This document shows, piece after piece, positions 22,368 through 31,200 of a stretch of 33,043 bases of DNA (its first letter is position 1; every line of letters begins with the position of its first letter). The position numbers and the translations under genes were made by a program. Source of the stretch: Oscillospiraceae bacterium (GTDB taxonomy: Bacteria; Bacillota; Clostridia; Oscillospirales; CAG-272); contig SVTA01000013.1 of NCBI GenBank assembly GCA_015064005.1, positions 1 through 33,043 of the forward strand, given 5' to 3'. Below the pieces are notes generated by a model. The model did not search any database. It saw only the letters and a list, made by a program, of their open reading frames with translations, and had not been told where the DNA came from.

Positions 22368-23381
22368 ATGAAAAATCATTCTATTCTATTCACCGCCCCC
22401 TGTGTGGCGGAATATCTGGAAACTGAAATGCCCCCCGTCGGCGCGGGTGAGGTGCTGGTGGAGATCGCCCGCACTGCCATCAGCTCAGGCACCGAGCGCG
22501 CCAATCTGGTGGGTAATGCCAATACCAACAGCAAAAAGCCCGCCGAGGTCAAATTCCCCCGCATCTGCGGCTACAGTGCCGCCGGCATCGTCAAGGAGGT
22601 GGGTGAGGGCGTCACCACGGTGAAGCCCGGCGACCGCGTGGTATGCATTTGGACAAAGCACCGCCAATATTGCGTGCTGCCGGAGGAAAACGTCTTTCTG
22701 CTGCCAGACAGCGTCAGCTTTGATGAAGCAACGCTGATGAATATCGCCACCTTCCCCCTGGCCGCCATCCGCAAGTGTCGGCTGGAGATCGGAGAGTCCG
22801 CCATCGTGATGGGTCAGGGCATTCTCGGACAGTTTGCCGTACTGCTGCTGCGTGCTGCCGGTGCCGCGCCCATCATCGCGGTTGACCCGGTACCGGAGAA
22901 AAGAGCACGGGCATTGACGCTTGGCGCGGACTTTGCCCTTGATCCCTTTGCCCCCGATTTTGCAAGCGAGGTCAAGCGCCTCACCTGCGGCGGCGTCGCC
23001 GTGGCCATTGAGGTCACGGGCAACGGGCGAGCCTTGGATCAGGTATTGGATTGCATGCGCCCCCGCGGTCGGGTGGCGTTGCTGGGCTGTACCCGCGATT
23101 CCAACTTCACCATCGACTATTACCGCAAGGTGCACGGCCCCGGCATCACGCTGGTGGGAGCGCATACGCATGCCCGCCCCCTCACGGAGTCCTACCCCGG
23201 CTACTGGACGGCGCAGGACGACGTGCGCGCGCTGATCCGCCTTGTGAACGGCGGTCGGCTTTCCCTTGCCGCTCTGATCGAGGAGCACCACGCGCCCACC
23301 GAGGCACCGACGGTCTACAAGCGTCTGGCAGAAGAAGCGGCCTTCCCTATCGTTGTATTTGATTGGAGTAATGAAAAATGA
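22368..23381 (+). CDS. Medium-chain dehydrogenase lacking the zinc ligands
   Basis: A 337-residue alcohol-dehydrogenase-like (MDR) protein. The N-terminal GroES-like domain and a Rossmann domain with VMGQGILGQFAV (about 146-157) are clear. The usual catalytic zinc residues are not: the CGTD position reads SSGTERA, the GHE position reads CGYSAAG, and the four-cysteine structural zinc loop is absent. Relatives of this type in sugar clusters work without zinc on polyol or sugar substrates. ATG 22368 has AAAGGAGG six bases upstream. It overlaps the next gene by 4 bases (ATGA), so it forms an operon with a Gfo/Idh enzyme and an epimerase, suggesting a shared sugar pathway. The substrate is unknown. 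Confidence 0.85.
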   Translation: MKNHSILFTAPCVAEYLETEMPPVGAGEVLVEIARTAISSGTERANLVGNANTNSKKPAEVKFPRICGYSAAGIVKEVGEGVTTVKPGDRVVCIWTKHRQYCVLPEENVFLLPDSVSFDEATLMNIATFPLAAIRKCRLEIGESAIVMGQGILGQFAVLLLRAAGAAPIIAVDPVPEKRARALTLGADFALDPFAPDFASEVKRLTCGGVAVAIEVTGNGRALDQVLDCMRPRGRVALLGCTRDSNFTIDYYRKVHGPGITLVGAHTHARPLTESYPGYWTAQDDVRALIRLVNGGRLSLAALIEEHHAPTEAPTVYKRLAEEAAFPIVVFDWSNEK

Positions 23382-24379
23382 GAAAAATCAGAATCGCACA
23401 GATCGGTCTCAATCAGCACAGCCACGGCAGACTGATCTTTCCGACCCTCACCAAATTCCCGGAGATCTTCGACATTGCGGGCTATGCGCTGGTAGAGGAC
23501 GAGCGGGAGACCTGCGCCGCGCAGCTTCACGTATTCGAGGGCTATCCGGAGCTTTCCCTGCAAGAGATCTTAGAGGATCCCACCATTGAGGCCGTCACCG
23601 TAGAGACCGATGAGATCCACCTTTGCAAATACGCAAAAATGGCCGTCGAGCACGGCAAGCACATCCACATGGAAAAGCCCGGCGGCGCAACCCTTGCGGA
23701 GTTTGAGGCGTTGGTTGACGCGCTGAAAAAGACGGGTAAGGTCTTCAGCGTCGGCTATATGTACCGTTACAATCCCTTGATCCGTGAGCTGATCGACCGT
23801 GTCAAGCGGGGCGAGCTGGGTGATATTTACAGCGTAGAAGCCGATATGAGCCGTGTAGACGGTGAGGTGCTTCGCTCCTGGCTCGGCACGCTCCCCGGCG
23901 GCATGATGTTTTATCTCGGCTGCCACCTCATTGACCTGGTGGTGCAAATTCTCGGCTTTCCGCAGCACGTGGTGCCCCTCAGCCGTGCCTCCGGCCAGGA
24001 CGGCATCGACTCCCTGGATATGGGCCTTTGCGTGATGGAATACCCCCACGCCGTTGCCACCGTCAAGACCACCGACGTGGAGATCGGCGGCTTCAAGCGC
24101 CGCAAGCTGGTGGTGGCAGGCAGCAAGGGAACGGTGGAGCTTTGTCCCCTTGAAAACTGCGCCCCGGAGGACAGGACTGTCATCTCCACCGTCAAGACCG
24201 AATACTCCGTCCGCGATTTCCACACCTCGGGAGAGGTGTCCGAGGTAGGCGGCTTCGGCCGTTATGAGGAAATGATGCAGACCTTCGCCGCCTGTGTGCG
24301 GGGTGAGCGGGAAAATCCCTATACCTACGATTACGAGCTGCAGCTCTTCCGCACCGTGCTCCAATGCTGTGGGCTGTGA
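23378..24379 (+). CDS. Gfo/Idh/MocA family oxidoreductase
   Basis: A 333-residue dehydrogenase. The N-terminal half reads IRIAQIGLNQHSHG, a divergent Rossmann loop in which the middle and last glycines of GxGxxG are not standard, so the cofactor fit may differ. HMEKPGG gives the family EKP motif (about 91-97). The C-terminal domain has YLGCHLIDLVVQILG, the GxHxxD catalytic signature. It is coupled to the MDR gene upstream by ATGA and followed after 11 bases by an epimerase. Together they may oxidise, epimerise and reduce one sugar. The substrate is not known. Confidence 0.87.
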   Translation: MRKIRIAQIGLNQHSHGRLIFPTLTKFPEIFDIAGYALVEDERETCAAQLHVFEGYPELSLQEILEDPTIEAVTVETDEIHLCKYAKMAVEHGKHIHMEKPGGATLAEFEALVDALKKTGKVFSVGYMYRYNPLIRELIDRVKRGELGDIYSVEADMSRVDGEVLRSWLGTLPGGMMFYLGCHLIDLVVQILGFPQHVVPLSRASGQDGIDSLDMGLCVMEYPHAVATVKTTDVEIGGFKRRKLVVAGSKGTVELCPLENCAPEDRTVISTVKTEYSVRDFHTSGEVSEVGGFGRYEEMMQTFAACVRGERENPYTYDYELQLFRTVLQCCGL

Positions 24380-24390
24380 AGGGAGTGCAC

Positions 24391-25344
24391 ATGACATACG
24401 CGGGTAAAACATTTTTGCTGATCGCGGGCGGCGGCACGCTTGGCACCTACACGGCCAAGGAGCTGCTTTCCCTCGGTGCCTCCGTTGAGATCGTCTGCCC
24501 GGAGGAAAAGCACAGCGATCACCCCCGTCTCAGCTTTCACAGGGCCCTCGGCACCGCCGAGGTGCTGAGCGAGCTGTTCGCCAAAAAGCATTACGACGGC
24601 ATCGTGGATTTCATCTGCTACCGCAATCATGAGGATTACTACGCCATCTATCCCCTGCTCATTGCCAACACCGATCACCTCGTTTTCCTCTCCTCCTACC
24701 GCGTGTACAGCGATCGGCAGCTGCCCATCACCGAGACCGCGCCCCGTCTGTACGACGTGATCACCGACCGACATTTTCTGGAAACCGAAAATTACGCCGT
24801 GCCCAAATCCAAGTGTGAGGATTTTCTCAGAAACGAGCATGGAAGTGACCCCTGGACCATCGTGCGCCCCGTCATTTCCTTCTCGGCGCGCCGTCTTGAT
24901 CTCCTACTCTACTCCAAGCAGGAGGTGCTGGAGGCAGTGGAGAAAAACCGCGCCCTGCTGCTGCCCGAAACCGTGCGGAGCTACGGCGCAGGCATTGACT
25001 GGGCGGGCAATTCCGGCAAGCTGATCGCCCATCTGCTCGGCAAGCCCCACACCCATGGCGAGACCTACACCGTCTGCTCCGGTCACGGTATGACCTGGGG
25101 ACAGGTGGCCGATGCCTACAGTGAGGTCACGGGTCTACAGGTGCGCTGGTGCGATGAGGCCGAATACGTGGAAAAGGTCGTGACCCCCGATGCCTACTGG
25201 CGTTGGTATTACGACCGCATTTACGACAGAACCATGGATGTATCCAAAGTCCTCGCCGCCACAGGACTCACCAAAGCGGACTTTGCCACCGTTGCCGAGG
25301 GTCTGCGCACCGAGCTGGATCTCCTTGGCTGGAAAAAGCCTTAA
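24391..25344 (+). CDS. NAD-dependent epimerase/dehydratase family protein
   Basis: A 317-residue extended-SDR protein. The N-terminal GGGTLGTYTAKELL is the GxxGxxG NAD loop. FLSSYRVY places the usual Ser-rich strand, and YAVPKSKCE supplies the catalytic Tyr-x3-Lys. ATG 24391 is chosen because AAGGGAG lies six bases upstream and the protein then opens on the first strand; an in-frame ATG at 24364 overlaps the preceding gene. Last gene of the operon, with a terminator hairpin starting 3 bases after its stop. It probably epimerises or reduces the sugar handled by the two dehydrogenases (inferred). Confidence 0.85.
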   Translation: MTYAGKTFLLIAGGGTLGTYTAKELLSLGASVEIVCPEEKHSDHPRLSFHRALGTAEVLSELFAKKHYDGIVDFICYRNHEDYYAIYPLLIANTDHLVFLSSYRVYSDRQLPITETAPRLYDVITDRHFLETENYAVPKSKCEDFLRNEHGSDPWTIVRPVISFSARRLDLLLYSKQEVLEAVEKNRALLLPETVRSYGAGIDWAGNSGKLIAHLLGKPHTHGETYTVCSGHGMTWGQVADAYSEVTGLQVRWCDEAEYVEKVVTPDAYWRWYYDRIYDRTMDVSKVLAATGLTKADFATVAEGLRTELDLLGWKKP

Positions 25345-25346
25345 CC

Positions 25347-25383
25347 AAAACAGCACGGGAGGCAAATAGGTGCTGTTTTTAGC
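25347..25383 (+). terminator. Intrinsic terminator of the epimerase operon
   Basis: Perfect 10-bp stem AAAACAGCAC / GTGCTGTTTT with a 13-base loop, then a T, beginning 3 bases after the epimerase stop. Its left arm plus part of the loop also forms the left 17-bp inverted repeat of the hairpin-chain element. Confidence 0.75.
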
Positions 25384-25526
25384 GGAGAATTTGAAAATAC
25401 CGCTAAGCACGAGCATCGCATTTGTCTGGACAAATACAATGTGGGCTAAGCCTAAACCCTTATAACGACAGAAAGAGATAACAAATCGGTTCGTAGCCGA
25501 AATGTTATCTCTTTTTCAGTTGGTTT

Positions 25527-25700
25527 AATGAAATCGTTGCATAGCAACGATGAAATCTTCACTTCGTTCAGATGAAATCCAAGGTGAAGCCTTGGATGAA
25601 ATCAAATCCGTTTAACTTCAACCTGGCGAAGCAGGATTTCACCGCGATAGCGATTTCATCCACCATAGGTGGATTTCACCCGTCGAAGACGGATTTGACT
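25527..25700. repeat. Mini-hairpin chain with ATGAAATC spacers
   Basis: Short stems with varied sequence (CGTTGC/GCAACG 25535-25549; CCAAGG/CCTTGG 25579-25595; CCTG/CAGG 25622-25635; CGC/GCG 25643-25652; CCACC/GGTGG 25660-25672; CCGTC/GACGG 25680-25692) are separated by one word. It reads ATGAAATC in the left half (25528, 25550, 25572, 25596) and its reverse complement GATTTCAYC in the right half (25634, 25652, 25672). The chain is thus symmetric as a whole. Confidence 0.75.
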
Positions 25701-25765
25701 GCGTGATACTCCGTTAAGAGTATCACGCTAAAGCCTCCCGTGCTGTTTTATGCCGTCAACGGTCT

Positions 25766-26629
25766 TTATTGTTCCACGCGCTCATGATCCGAAAGCAGCC
25801 GGCGGCGGACAAGCAGCAGCACGGCCATGCCAACGGCAGCGACGGCGGTAACGATCACCACCCACATCCAAAAGCTGCCGGCAAAGCGCTCCACGCGGAG
25901 CCCCTCCACCGAAAAACGACCGGTCTCGGCATCCTGCAAACGGCTGAATACGGCGCAAACGTCAAACACCAGCGCGCCCGTGCCAAGCGCTCCTGCCAGC
26001 ACAAAGAGCCAGTTGGCAAGAGGAGAGTGAGCGGCTACCGCAGGCATCCGGCGCAGCTGATCCCGTCTGAAATCCAGCACCGTGCCAAGATAATAGGTAA
26101 GCAAGCAAAGAATGATCGTTTCCGGCACCATGTAGGTGGCATTATAGATCAGCGAGTAGCCAAGCGCGGCGCTGTCGGGGATCGAAAGCCCCACCCAGAT
26201 GGTGGCACCGGTGATCACGTGACAAATATAGCGCAGCACGCAAACGGTAACGGCACCCAGTAAAAGCTGCATCCACTGGGGCAGACTTTTTTGCTTTCTG
26301 AAGATGCCGCCGAGGCCAATGATGGCAAAGGCCACCACGTAATCCAGCAAAATCAGCGTCACAATAGACTGCCATGTGCTGAAATAGGATAGATTCTTGA
26401 GGCCAAAGAGCTGCTGGATCACGCCGAAGGCGGTAGCGGAGCCAAAGCCCCACAAAAGGCCGTGGCGATAGGAGATCAGCAGCACGGGCAGCATGGAGGC
26501 CACGGTGACGGAGCCGCCGTAGGGCAGCTCCACCAGCGGCAGCTCGCTGAGGACGGTGGCCAGGGCCAGGAGCAATGCGCTCTCGACCAGGGCCTTTGTG
26601 GAACGGTGCTTCGTTTCGGTAGGTTTCAT
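25766..26629 (-). CDS. thiT: Thiamine ECF transporter S-component with C-terminal extension
   Basis: A 287-residue membrane protein. Residues ~12-185 match ThiT/YuaJ, the thiamine-binding subunit of an energy-coupling factor transporter: LPYGGSVTVASMLPVLLISYRHG, LLDYVVAF and the thiamine-pocket signature YNATYMVPE (162-170). About 100 further residues follow, with two added hydrophobic segments (about 203-225 and 252-278), making it clearly longer than the usual ~190. The ATPase and T-component genes are not in the window. A TPP riboswitch and terminator precede it, confirming the thiamine link. ATG 26629 has GGGAGGGG ~7 bases upstream. Confidence 0.9.
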   Translation of the reverse strand: MKPTETKHRSTKALVESALLLALATVLSELPLVELPYGGSVTVASMLPVLLISYRHGLLWGFGSATAFGVIQQLFGLKNLSYFSTWQSIVTLILLDYVVAFAIIGLGGIFRKQKSLPQWMQLLLGAVTVCVLRYICHVITGATIWVGLSIPDSAALGYSLIYNATYMVPETIILCLLTYYLGTVLDFRRDQLRRMPAVAAHSPLANWLFVLAGALGTGALVFDVCAVFSRLQDAETGRFSVEGLRVERFAGSFWMWVVIVTAVAAVGMAVLLLVRRRLLSDHERVEQ

Positions 26630-26649
26630 TCTAAAACCCCTCCCTTATC

Positions 26650-26685
26650 AAAAATACCGCACGGAAATCTCCGTGCGGTATTTTT
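26650..26685 (-). terminator. Attenuator terminator of the thiT riboswitch
   Basis: Perfect 16-bp stem (arms AAAAATACCGCACGGA and its complement) with a 4-base loop, ending in five T on the minus strand, between the TPP aptamer and the thiT ribosome binding site. It is the expected expression platform: thiamine pyrophosphate binding favours this hairpin and stops transcription. Confidence 0.88.
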
Positions 26686-26713
26686 AGAGAAAGGCTAAAA
26701 CACCTCTCCCGTC

Positions 26714-26800
26714 ATCTTCCCTACGCCGGCATTATCCGTATCAGGTTAAAGGGTTCGGGCCCAGCCCATCTCAGCCGTCCAGCGACAGCACCCCCGATTT
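26714..26800 (-). ncRNA. TPP riboswitch (THI element)
   Basis: Minus-strand sequence contains the conserved blocks GGGGGTGC, GGCTGAGATGGGC, ACCCTTTAACCTGAT, GGATAATGCCGGCGTAGGGA in order, which are the diagnostic TPP aptamer segments (GCTGAGA binds the pyrimidine, the 3' GATAATGCCAGCGTAGGGA block forms the other helical arm). It lies in the leader of thiT with promoter upstream and terminator downstream. Expected to switch thiT off at high TPP. Confidence 0.97.
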
Positions 26801-26817
26801 CTATGCGGTTCAAGTGG

Positions 26818-26846
26818 AGTATAGCACAAAATCCCGCCCGTGTCAA
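26818..26846 (-). promoter_or_regulatory. Sigma-A promoter of thiT
   Basis: Minus-strand TTGACA (26846-26841), 17-base spacer, TATACT (26823-26818), start near 26811, about 11 bases before the aptamer. The -35 and spacer lie inside the terminator hairpin of the upstream operon. Confidence 0.85.
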
Positions 26847-26864
26847 GCCCCGGGCGGGATTTTT
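26828..26864. terminator. Terminator of the pth-mfd operon, overlapping the thiT promoter
   Basis: Arms AAAATCCCGCCCG (26828-26840) and CGGGCGGGATTTT (26852-26864) form a 13-bp stem 28 bases past the stop of the foldase-like gene. On the minus strand four T follow the second arm. The thiT -35 box occupies its loop. Confidence 0.7.
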
Positions 26865-26892
26865 GAACGAAACTATCACTTTTGCGGTCGGA

Positions 26893-28182
26893 TCAGTAAT
26901 AATTGTTGGCCGCAACCATGCGGATATCCACGGTTTTCAGCAGCTCCTCATCAAAGCTCACGCGGTCGATGTATTCGGCGGTGCGCTTCTGGAGCATATG
27001 CTCGATGGTCAGCCCCGTCAGAGTATCAAACCAGCGGCTGTTTTCCTCCTTTTGCCAAGCGCCGGCGTCCAGCTCCACACGCATCAGAATATAGTAGCCG
27101 GAATCAGAATTCAGCACCGCAAGGTCACCCTCCTCCAGCTTTGCCAGCTCGTTGGAGAAGGTGGCAAAAATGCTGTCCGTAGCATAGGTGCCAACAGAAA
27201 AATACATACCCGTGGGCGCGTATTTGGTGTGGAAATCGGAATTATCGGAATAATCCTCAATGCACTGCAGGAACAGCTCCTCGTTGTCCACGCACTTTTT
27301 GGCGATCTCCTCGGCGCTCTTCAGTCGCAGCGCCATCTCCGCCTCGGTATAGTAGCCGACGGTGCGGTCGCCGTTGCTGTCAAGATGATAATGCACCACG
27401 CCCTTTTCCGCATCGTAGGCCACCATCGGCTCCTCATCCCCTTCGGTCTTGTAAACGTAGATAACGTCGCCGTTCTTATCCAGCTCCTCGGTCTTGATCA
27501 CATCCTTGCCGTCGGTATCGTAGGCAATATGCTTGTAGGTATCGTCGGTGTAATACACGGTGCGGCCGTCCTCGTCCACATCCCGCTTGTAGTAGTAGTT
27601 GGCCAGCTGCATCTGATAGCCGCGGATATAAGTGGCCTGATAAAATTCCTCCTTGGCGGAGGCGGCGATCAGACTGCCTCCCGCGCCATACAGGTGCTCC
27701 TTCAGCTGAGAAAGCTTGGCCTCGATAATGGAGGCATCTCGCAGGGTGGTCACGTTGGCGCCGTAGGACGCCAGCAGCGAGTTCAGCTGGCTCTTGGAGC
27801 CGCCGCCCACCTCCTCGATCAATGCGTCGATCCAGTCGTCGATGGATTGCTCCACGTTTTTCGGCAGCTTCAGCCCCAGCTCGTCGTAGAGGATCATCGC
27901 GGCAGCGATCTGCCGAAGGCCCTCAAAAACCTGCGTGGTATAATGGTCCGCCATGGTTTCGTGATCGGTGGAAATATAGGAATTCCAAAAATCATCGCTG
28001 TTCACGTTGTAACCGGCGGAGGCCAGCGACCCCTTCATACGGGAGAGGTAAAGCTGAAAGACGTTGACGGAGATCTCCGTGCCCTCAGCCTCGATCAGGG
28101 TCTTGCCGTGGGTGCCGCAGCCGGAAAGCAAAAACAGCAGCGCCAGCAACACGGCCAGCAGGCGGGTGTATCTTGTGTTCAT
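26893..28182 (-). CDS. Foldase-like (SurA/PrsA N-domain type) lipoprotein
   Basis: A 429-residue exported lipoprotein: signal peptide with lipobox FLLSGC (Cys22). Residues ~27-200 are helical and resemble the SurA/PrsA N-terminal chaperone domain (VFQLYLSRMKG..., then LYDELGLKLPKNVEQSIDDWI). Middle residues contain an unusual Asp/Tyr-rich segment (YKRDVDEDGRTVYYTDDTYK; DTDGKDVIKTEELDKNGD). The C-terminal part ends with a stretch like a degenerate parvulin (LAKLEEGDLAVLNSDSGYYILMR), but I do not see a full PPIase core. ATG 28182 has AAAGGA seven bases upstream; a longer frame to 28224 has no signal. It follows mfd by 56 bases, the order pth-mfd-foldase common in Firmicutes. Confidence 0.72.
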   Translation of the reverse strand: MNTRYTRLLAVLLALLFLLSGCGTHGKTLIEAEGTEISVNVFQLYLSRMKGSLASAGYNVNSDDFWNSYISTDHETMADHYTTQVFEGLRQIAAAMILYDELGLKLPKNVEQSIDDWIDALIEEVGGGSKSQLNSLLASYGANVTTLRDASIIEAKLSQLKEHLYGAGGSLIAASAKEEFYQATYIRGYQMQLANYYYKRDVDEDGRTVYYTDDTYKHIAYDTDGKDVIKTEELDKNGDVIYVYKTEGDEEPMVAYDAEKGVVHYHLDSNGDRTVGYYTEAEMALRLKSAEEIAKKCVDNEELFLQCIEDYSDNSDFHTKYAPTGMYFSVGTYATDSIFATFSNELAKLEEGDLAVLNSDSGYYILMRVELDAGAWQKEENSRWFDTLTGLTIEHMLQKRTAEYIDRVSFDEELLKTVDIRMVAANNYY

Positions 28183-28238
28183 ATCGGTATCCTTTCTTAG
28201 GAAGCTTCTTTTATTATAGCGCATTTTGCGCCGTTTGT

Positions 28239-31200
28239 CTACCCCTTTTTCTCAAGGGATGAGAGCCGAAGCAGCATATCCCGCAGCTCGGGGAGCAGCG
28301 CCGCCGGCTTTTGCGGCCGATAGCGGATATAGGGGGTGGCAGACATCATCATGCGGAGCCTACCGGGATACAGCGCCGAAAGCTCCATCCAGCCGTCCAC
28401 GTCAAGGGCGGGAGCATGAATGGCCACCTCGGTACCGTCCTGCCGGATCTGCTGAATGCCGCACCGCTCGGCGGTGGCACGGATCAGCGCGATCTCCAAA
28501 AGGTTGGCAGCAGGCTTTGGCAGATCGCCGTAGCGATCCATCAGCTCGTCGGTCATATCCGAAAGATCCGCCGGGGTGCCGATCAGCGAAATGCGCTTGT
28601 AGAGTGCCATGCGCTGGGAGGCATTTTTCACGTAGCGCTCCGGCAGACACGCGTCAAAGCTCAGATTTACCACACACTCGCACCGCTCCTTCACCTGCTC
28701 GCCCCGCTCCTCCAGCACCGCCTCGCTCAGCAGCTTCACGTAAAGGTCGTAGCCCACGGCATCCAGATGCCCGTGCTGCTCCGCGCCGAGAATGTTACCG
28801 GCACCGCGCAGCTCCAGGTCACGCAACGCGATGCGGAAGCCTGCGCCGAACTCGGCATACTCGCGGATGGCCTCCAGGCGCTTGCGCTGAATATCTCCCA
28901 GCGCCCGCCCACGGGGATAGGTGAAGTAGGCGTAGGCGCGGCGGGGAGAGCGCCCCACGCGGCCGCGGATCTGATGCAGCTGAGAAAGCCCCAGGCGGTG
29001 GGCATGATCTACAATGAGAGTGTTGGCGTTGGGCACGTCAATGCCGGTTTCAATGATGGTGGTACTGACCAGAATATCAATGCGCCCCGCGATCATATCA
29101 CTCCAGATCCGCTCCAGCGCATCCTTCTCCATCTGCCCGTGTGCCACAGTGATCTGTGCCTCGGGAATGGCAGCGGAAAGCCTTGCCGCCACCTCGCGAA
29201 TGGTATCCACGGAATTGTGCAGATAGAAAACCTGCCCGCCCCGGCGCAGCTCCCTGCGGATGGCCTCCTCGATGATCAGCTCGTCATCCTCCAGCACGTA
29301 GGTCTGCACCGGCAAGCGGTCGCCGGGGGCCTCATCCAGCACGGAAATATCCCGAATGCCGCTCATGGCCATATTCAGCGTGCGGGGGATGGGGGTGGCC
29401 GTCAGGGTCAGCACGTCCACGTTTCCGGCCAGCTGCTTCAGCTTTTCCTTTTGCGCCACGCCAAAGCGCTGCTCCTCGTCCACGATCAGCAGCCCCAAAT
29501 TTTTAAATTTCACGTCCTTGGATACCAGCCGATGCGTACCCACGATGATGTCCAGATCACCCCGCGCCAAGCGCCGCAGCGACTCTGCCTGCTGCTTTGC
29601 CGTGCGGAAGCGGGAGAGCATATCCACGCTGACCGCAAAGGCGCGCATACGGGATTGAATGGTTTGAAAATGCTGCAGCGCAAGAATGGTGGTGGGCACC
29701 AGGATCGCCACCTGTTTGCCCGCCAGCACCGCCTTGTAGGCTGCACGGAGCGCCACCTCGGTCTTACCGAAGCCCACGTCTCCGCAGAGGATGCGATCCA
29801 TGGGGCGCGCACGCATCATATCCTCCTTGATCTCATCGGCAGCCGCGATCTGACCGTCGGTTTCGGTATAGGCAAAGCCCTCCTCAAATTCCCGTTGCAT
29901 CTCGTCATCCGGCGGGAAGGCAAAGCCCGGACGGCGCTCCCGCTCGGCATAGAGGCGAATCAGATCCTTGGCCATATCCTTTACCGCCGCCTTGGTGCGT
30001 GCCTTGGCCTTTTTCCACTCGCCGCCGCCAAAGCGGGAAAGCTTTACCACGCCGTCGTCGGCGTGGGCGCCGATATACTTGGAAACAGCGTCCAGCCGGT
30101 CGCAGGGCAAAAACAGCTTGTCGCTGCCTGCGTACTGAATGCTGACATAATCCCTTGTAACACCGTCGATGGTCAGAGTTTCCAGTCCCGTATACCGACC
30201 AATACCGTGGGCCTCGTGTACCACAAGGTCGCCGACCTGCAGATCGGCATAGGAGAGGATCGTGCCCTTGGCATCCTTTTTCTTCGCCCTGCGACGGATG
30301 CGTCCGGCAGCAAGACCGCCGCGATGGCCCTCCTCGGAAAGCGATAGCACCGTGACACCCGAAACACCCAGCTCAAAGCCCAGGGTTGGCTCCCGCCACT
30401 CCACCAGAATCTCACCGGGTGCGGGGAGCATGCTGCCCTCCTCCCACAGTGCCGCCACGTAACCGTGCTGACGCAGCATAGTCACGGTGGACTTGGCCGC
30501 TGTTTCGTGCTCGGCGGCGATCACCACGCGCCGCCCGGTTTCCACGTAGCTCTGCAGATCCTCCAGCAGAAGATCGTAATGCTCGCCGTAGGCCACGGTG
30601 TGCTTGGTGCGGAAGCTGTAAAGCCCCGCCAGCCGCTTGCCCGAAAGCCCCTCGGTGATGGAATCCACGTGAAGGGTAACAGCCTCCTCCAAAAAGCGCT
30701 CCAGCGCCGTTGCCGGCGCGTTATATTCCGCATAGCGGGGGGCAATGGTGCCGTTTTCGATCAGCTCCTTCACCGCCTCCTCGCCGTGCCACAGCGCCGC
30801 CTTCAGGCGGTCACGGATGGCGTTGGTGCCACGCAGCACCGTCAGCGTGCCCGCGCCGAAATAGGAAAGCAGATTCTCCTTTTCCGGCGCGATCAGGGAG
30901 AGATATTTATCGGCAAAACGCACGTCGCCACCGCGTCTGAGCTCTCCAAGCTCGCCCTCCAGCTCCTCTCTTGCCCGCTCGTCCTTGCATTTCACAAGCT
31001 GCTTTTCCACCGCAGCCAGCAGCTGCGTCCGAATCCCGTCGGTCAGCAACACCTCGCGAGCCGGCGGCATTTCGCAGCTCTCCACCATGGTATGCAGCCG
31101 CTGGGATTCCACATCAAAGAGCCCCATACGGTCAATTTCATCGCCAAAAAACTCCACGCGTAGCGGCGTTGCCTCAGTGATAAGGCTGCCGTCCGGTGCC

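Larger units (their letters stand above)
25347..25749. repeat. 403-bp hairpin-rich element with 17-bp terminal inverted repeats
   Basis: Bounded by AAAACAGCACGGGAGGC (25347-25363) and its perfect reverse complement (25733-25749). Inside are successive stem-loops: 25379-25406 (7 bp), 25420-25435 (7 bp), 25472-25514 (12-bp arms AAAGAGATAACA/TGTTATCTCTTT), the mini-hairpin chain at 25527-25700 and 25701-25728 (10-bp arms GCGTGATACT/AGTATCACGC). No ORF of note is present. It fills the whole gap between the converging epimerase and thiT genes. Confidence 0.75.

Noticed and set aside
25527-25700. CRISPR array
   Set aside because: The recurring unit is only 8-9 bases, 'spacers' are self-complementary hairpins of varied length, and no cas genes are present.
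28311-30347. 678-codon open frame antisense to mfd
   Set aside because: Shadow of the GC-rich mfd reading frame; no recognisable motifs or ribosome binding site.
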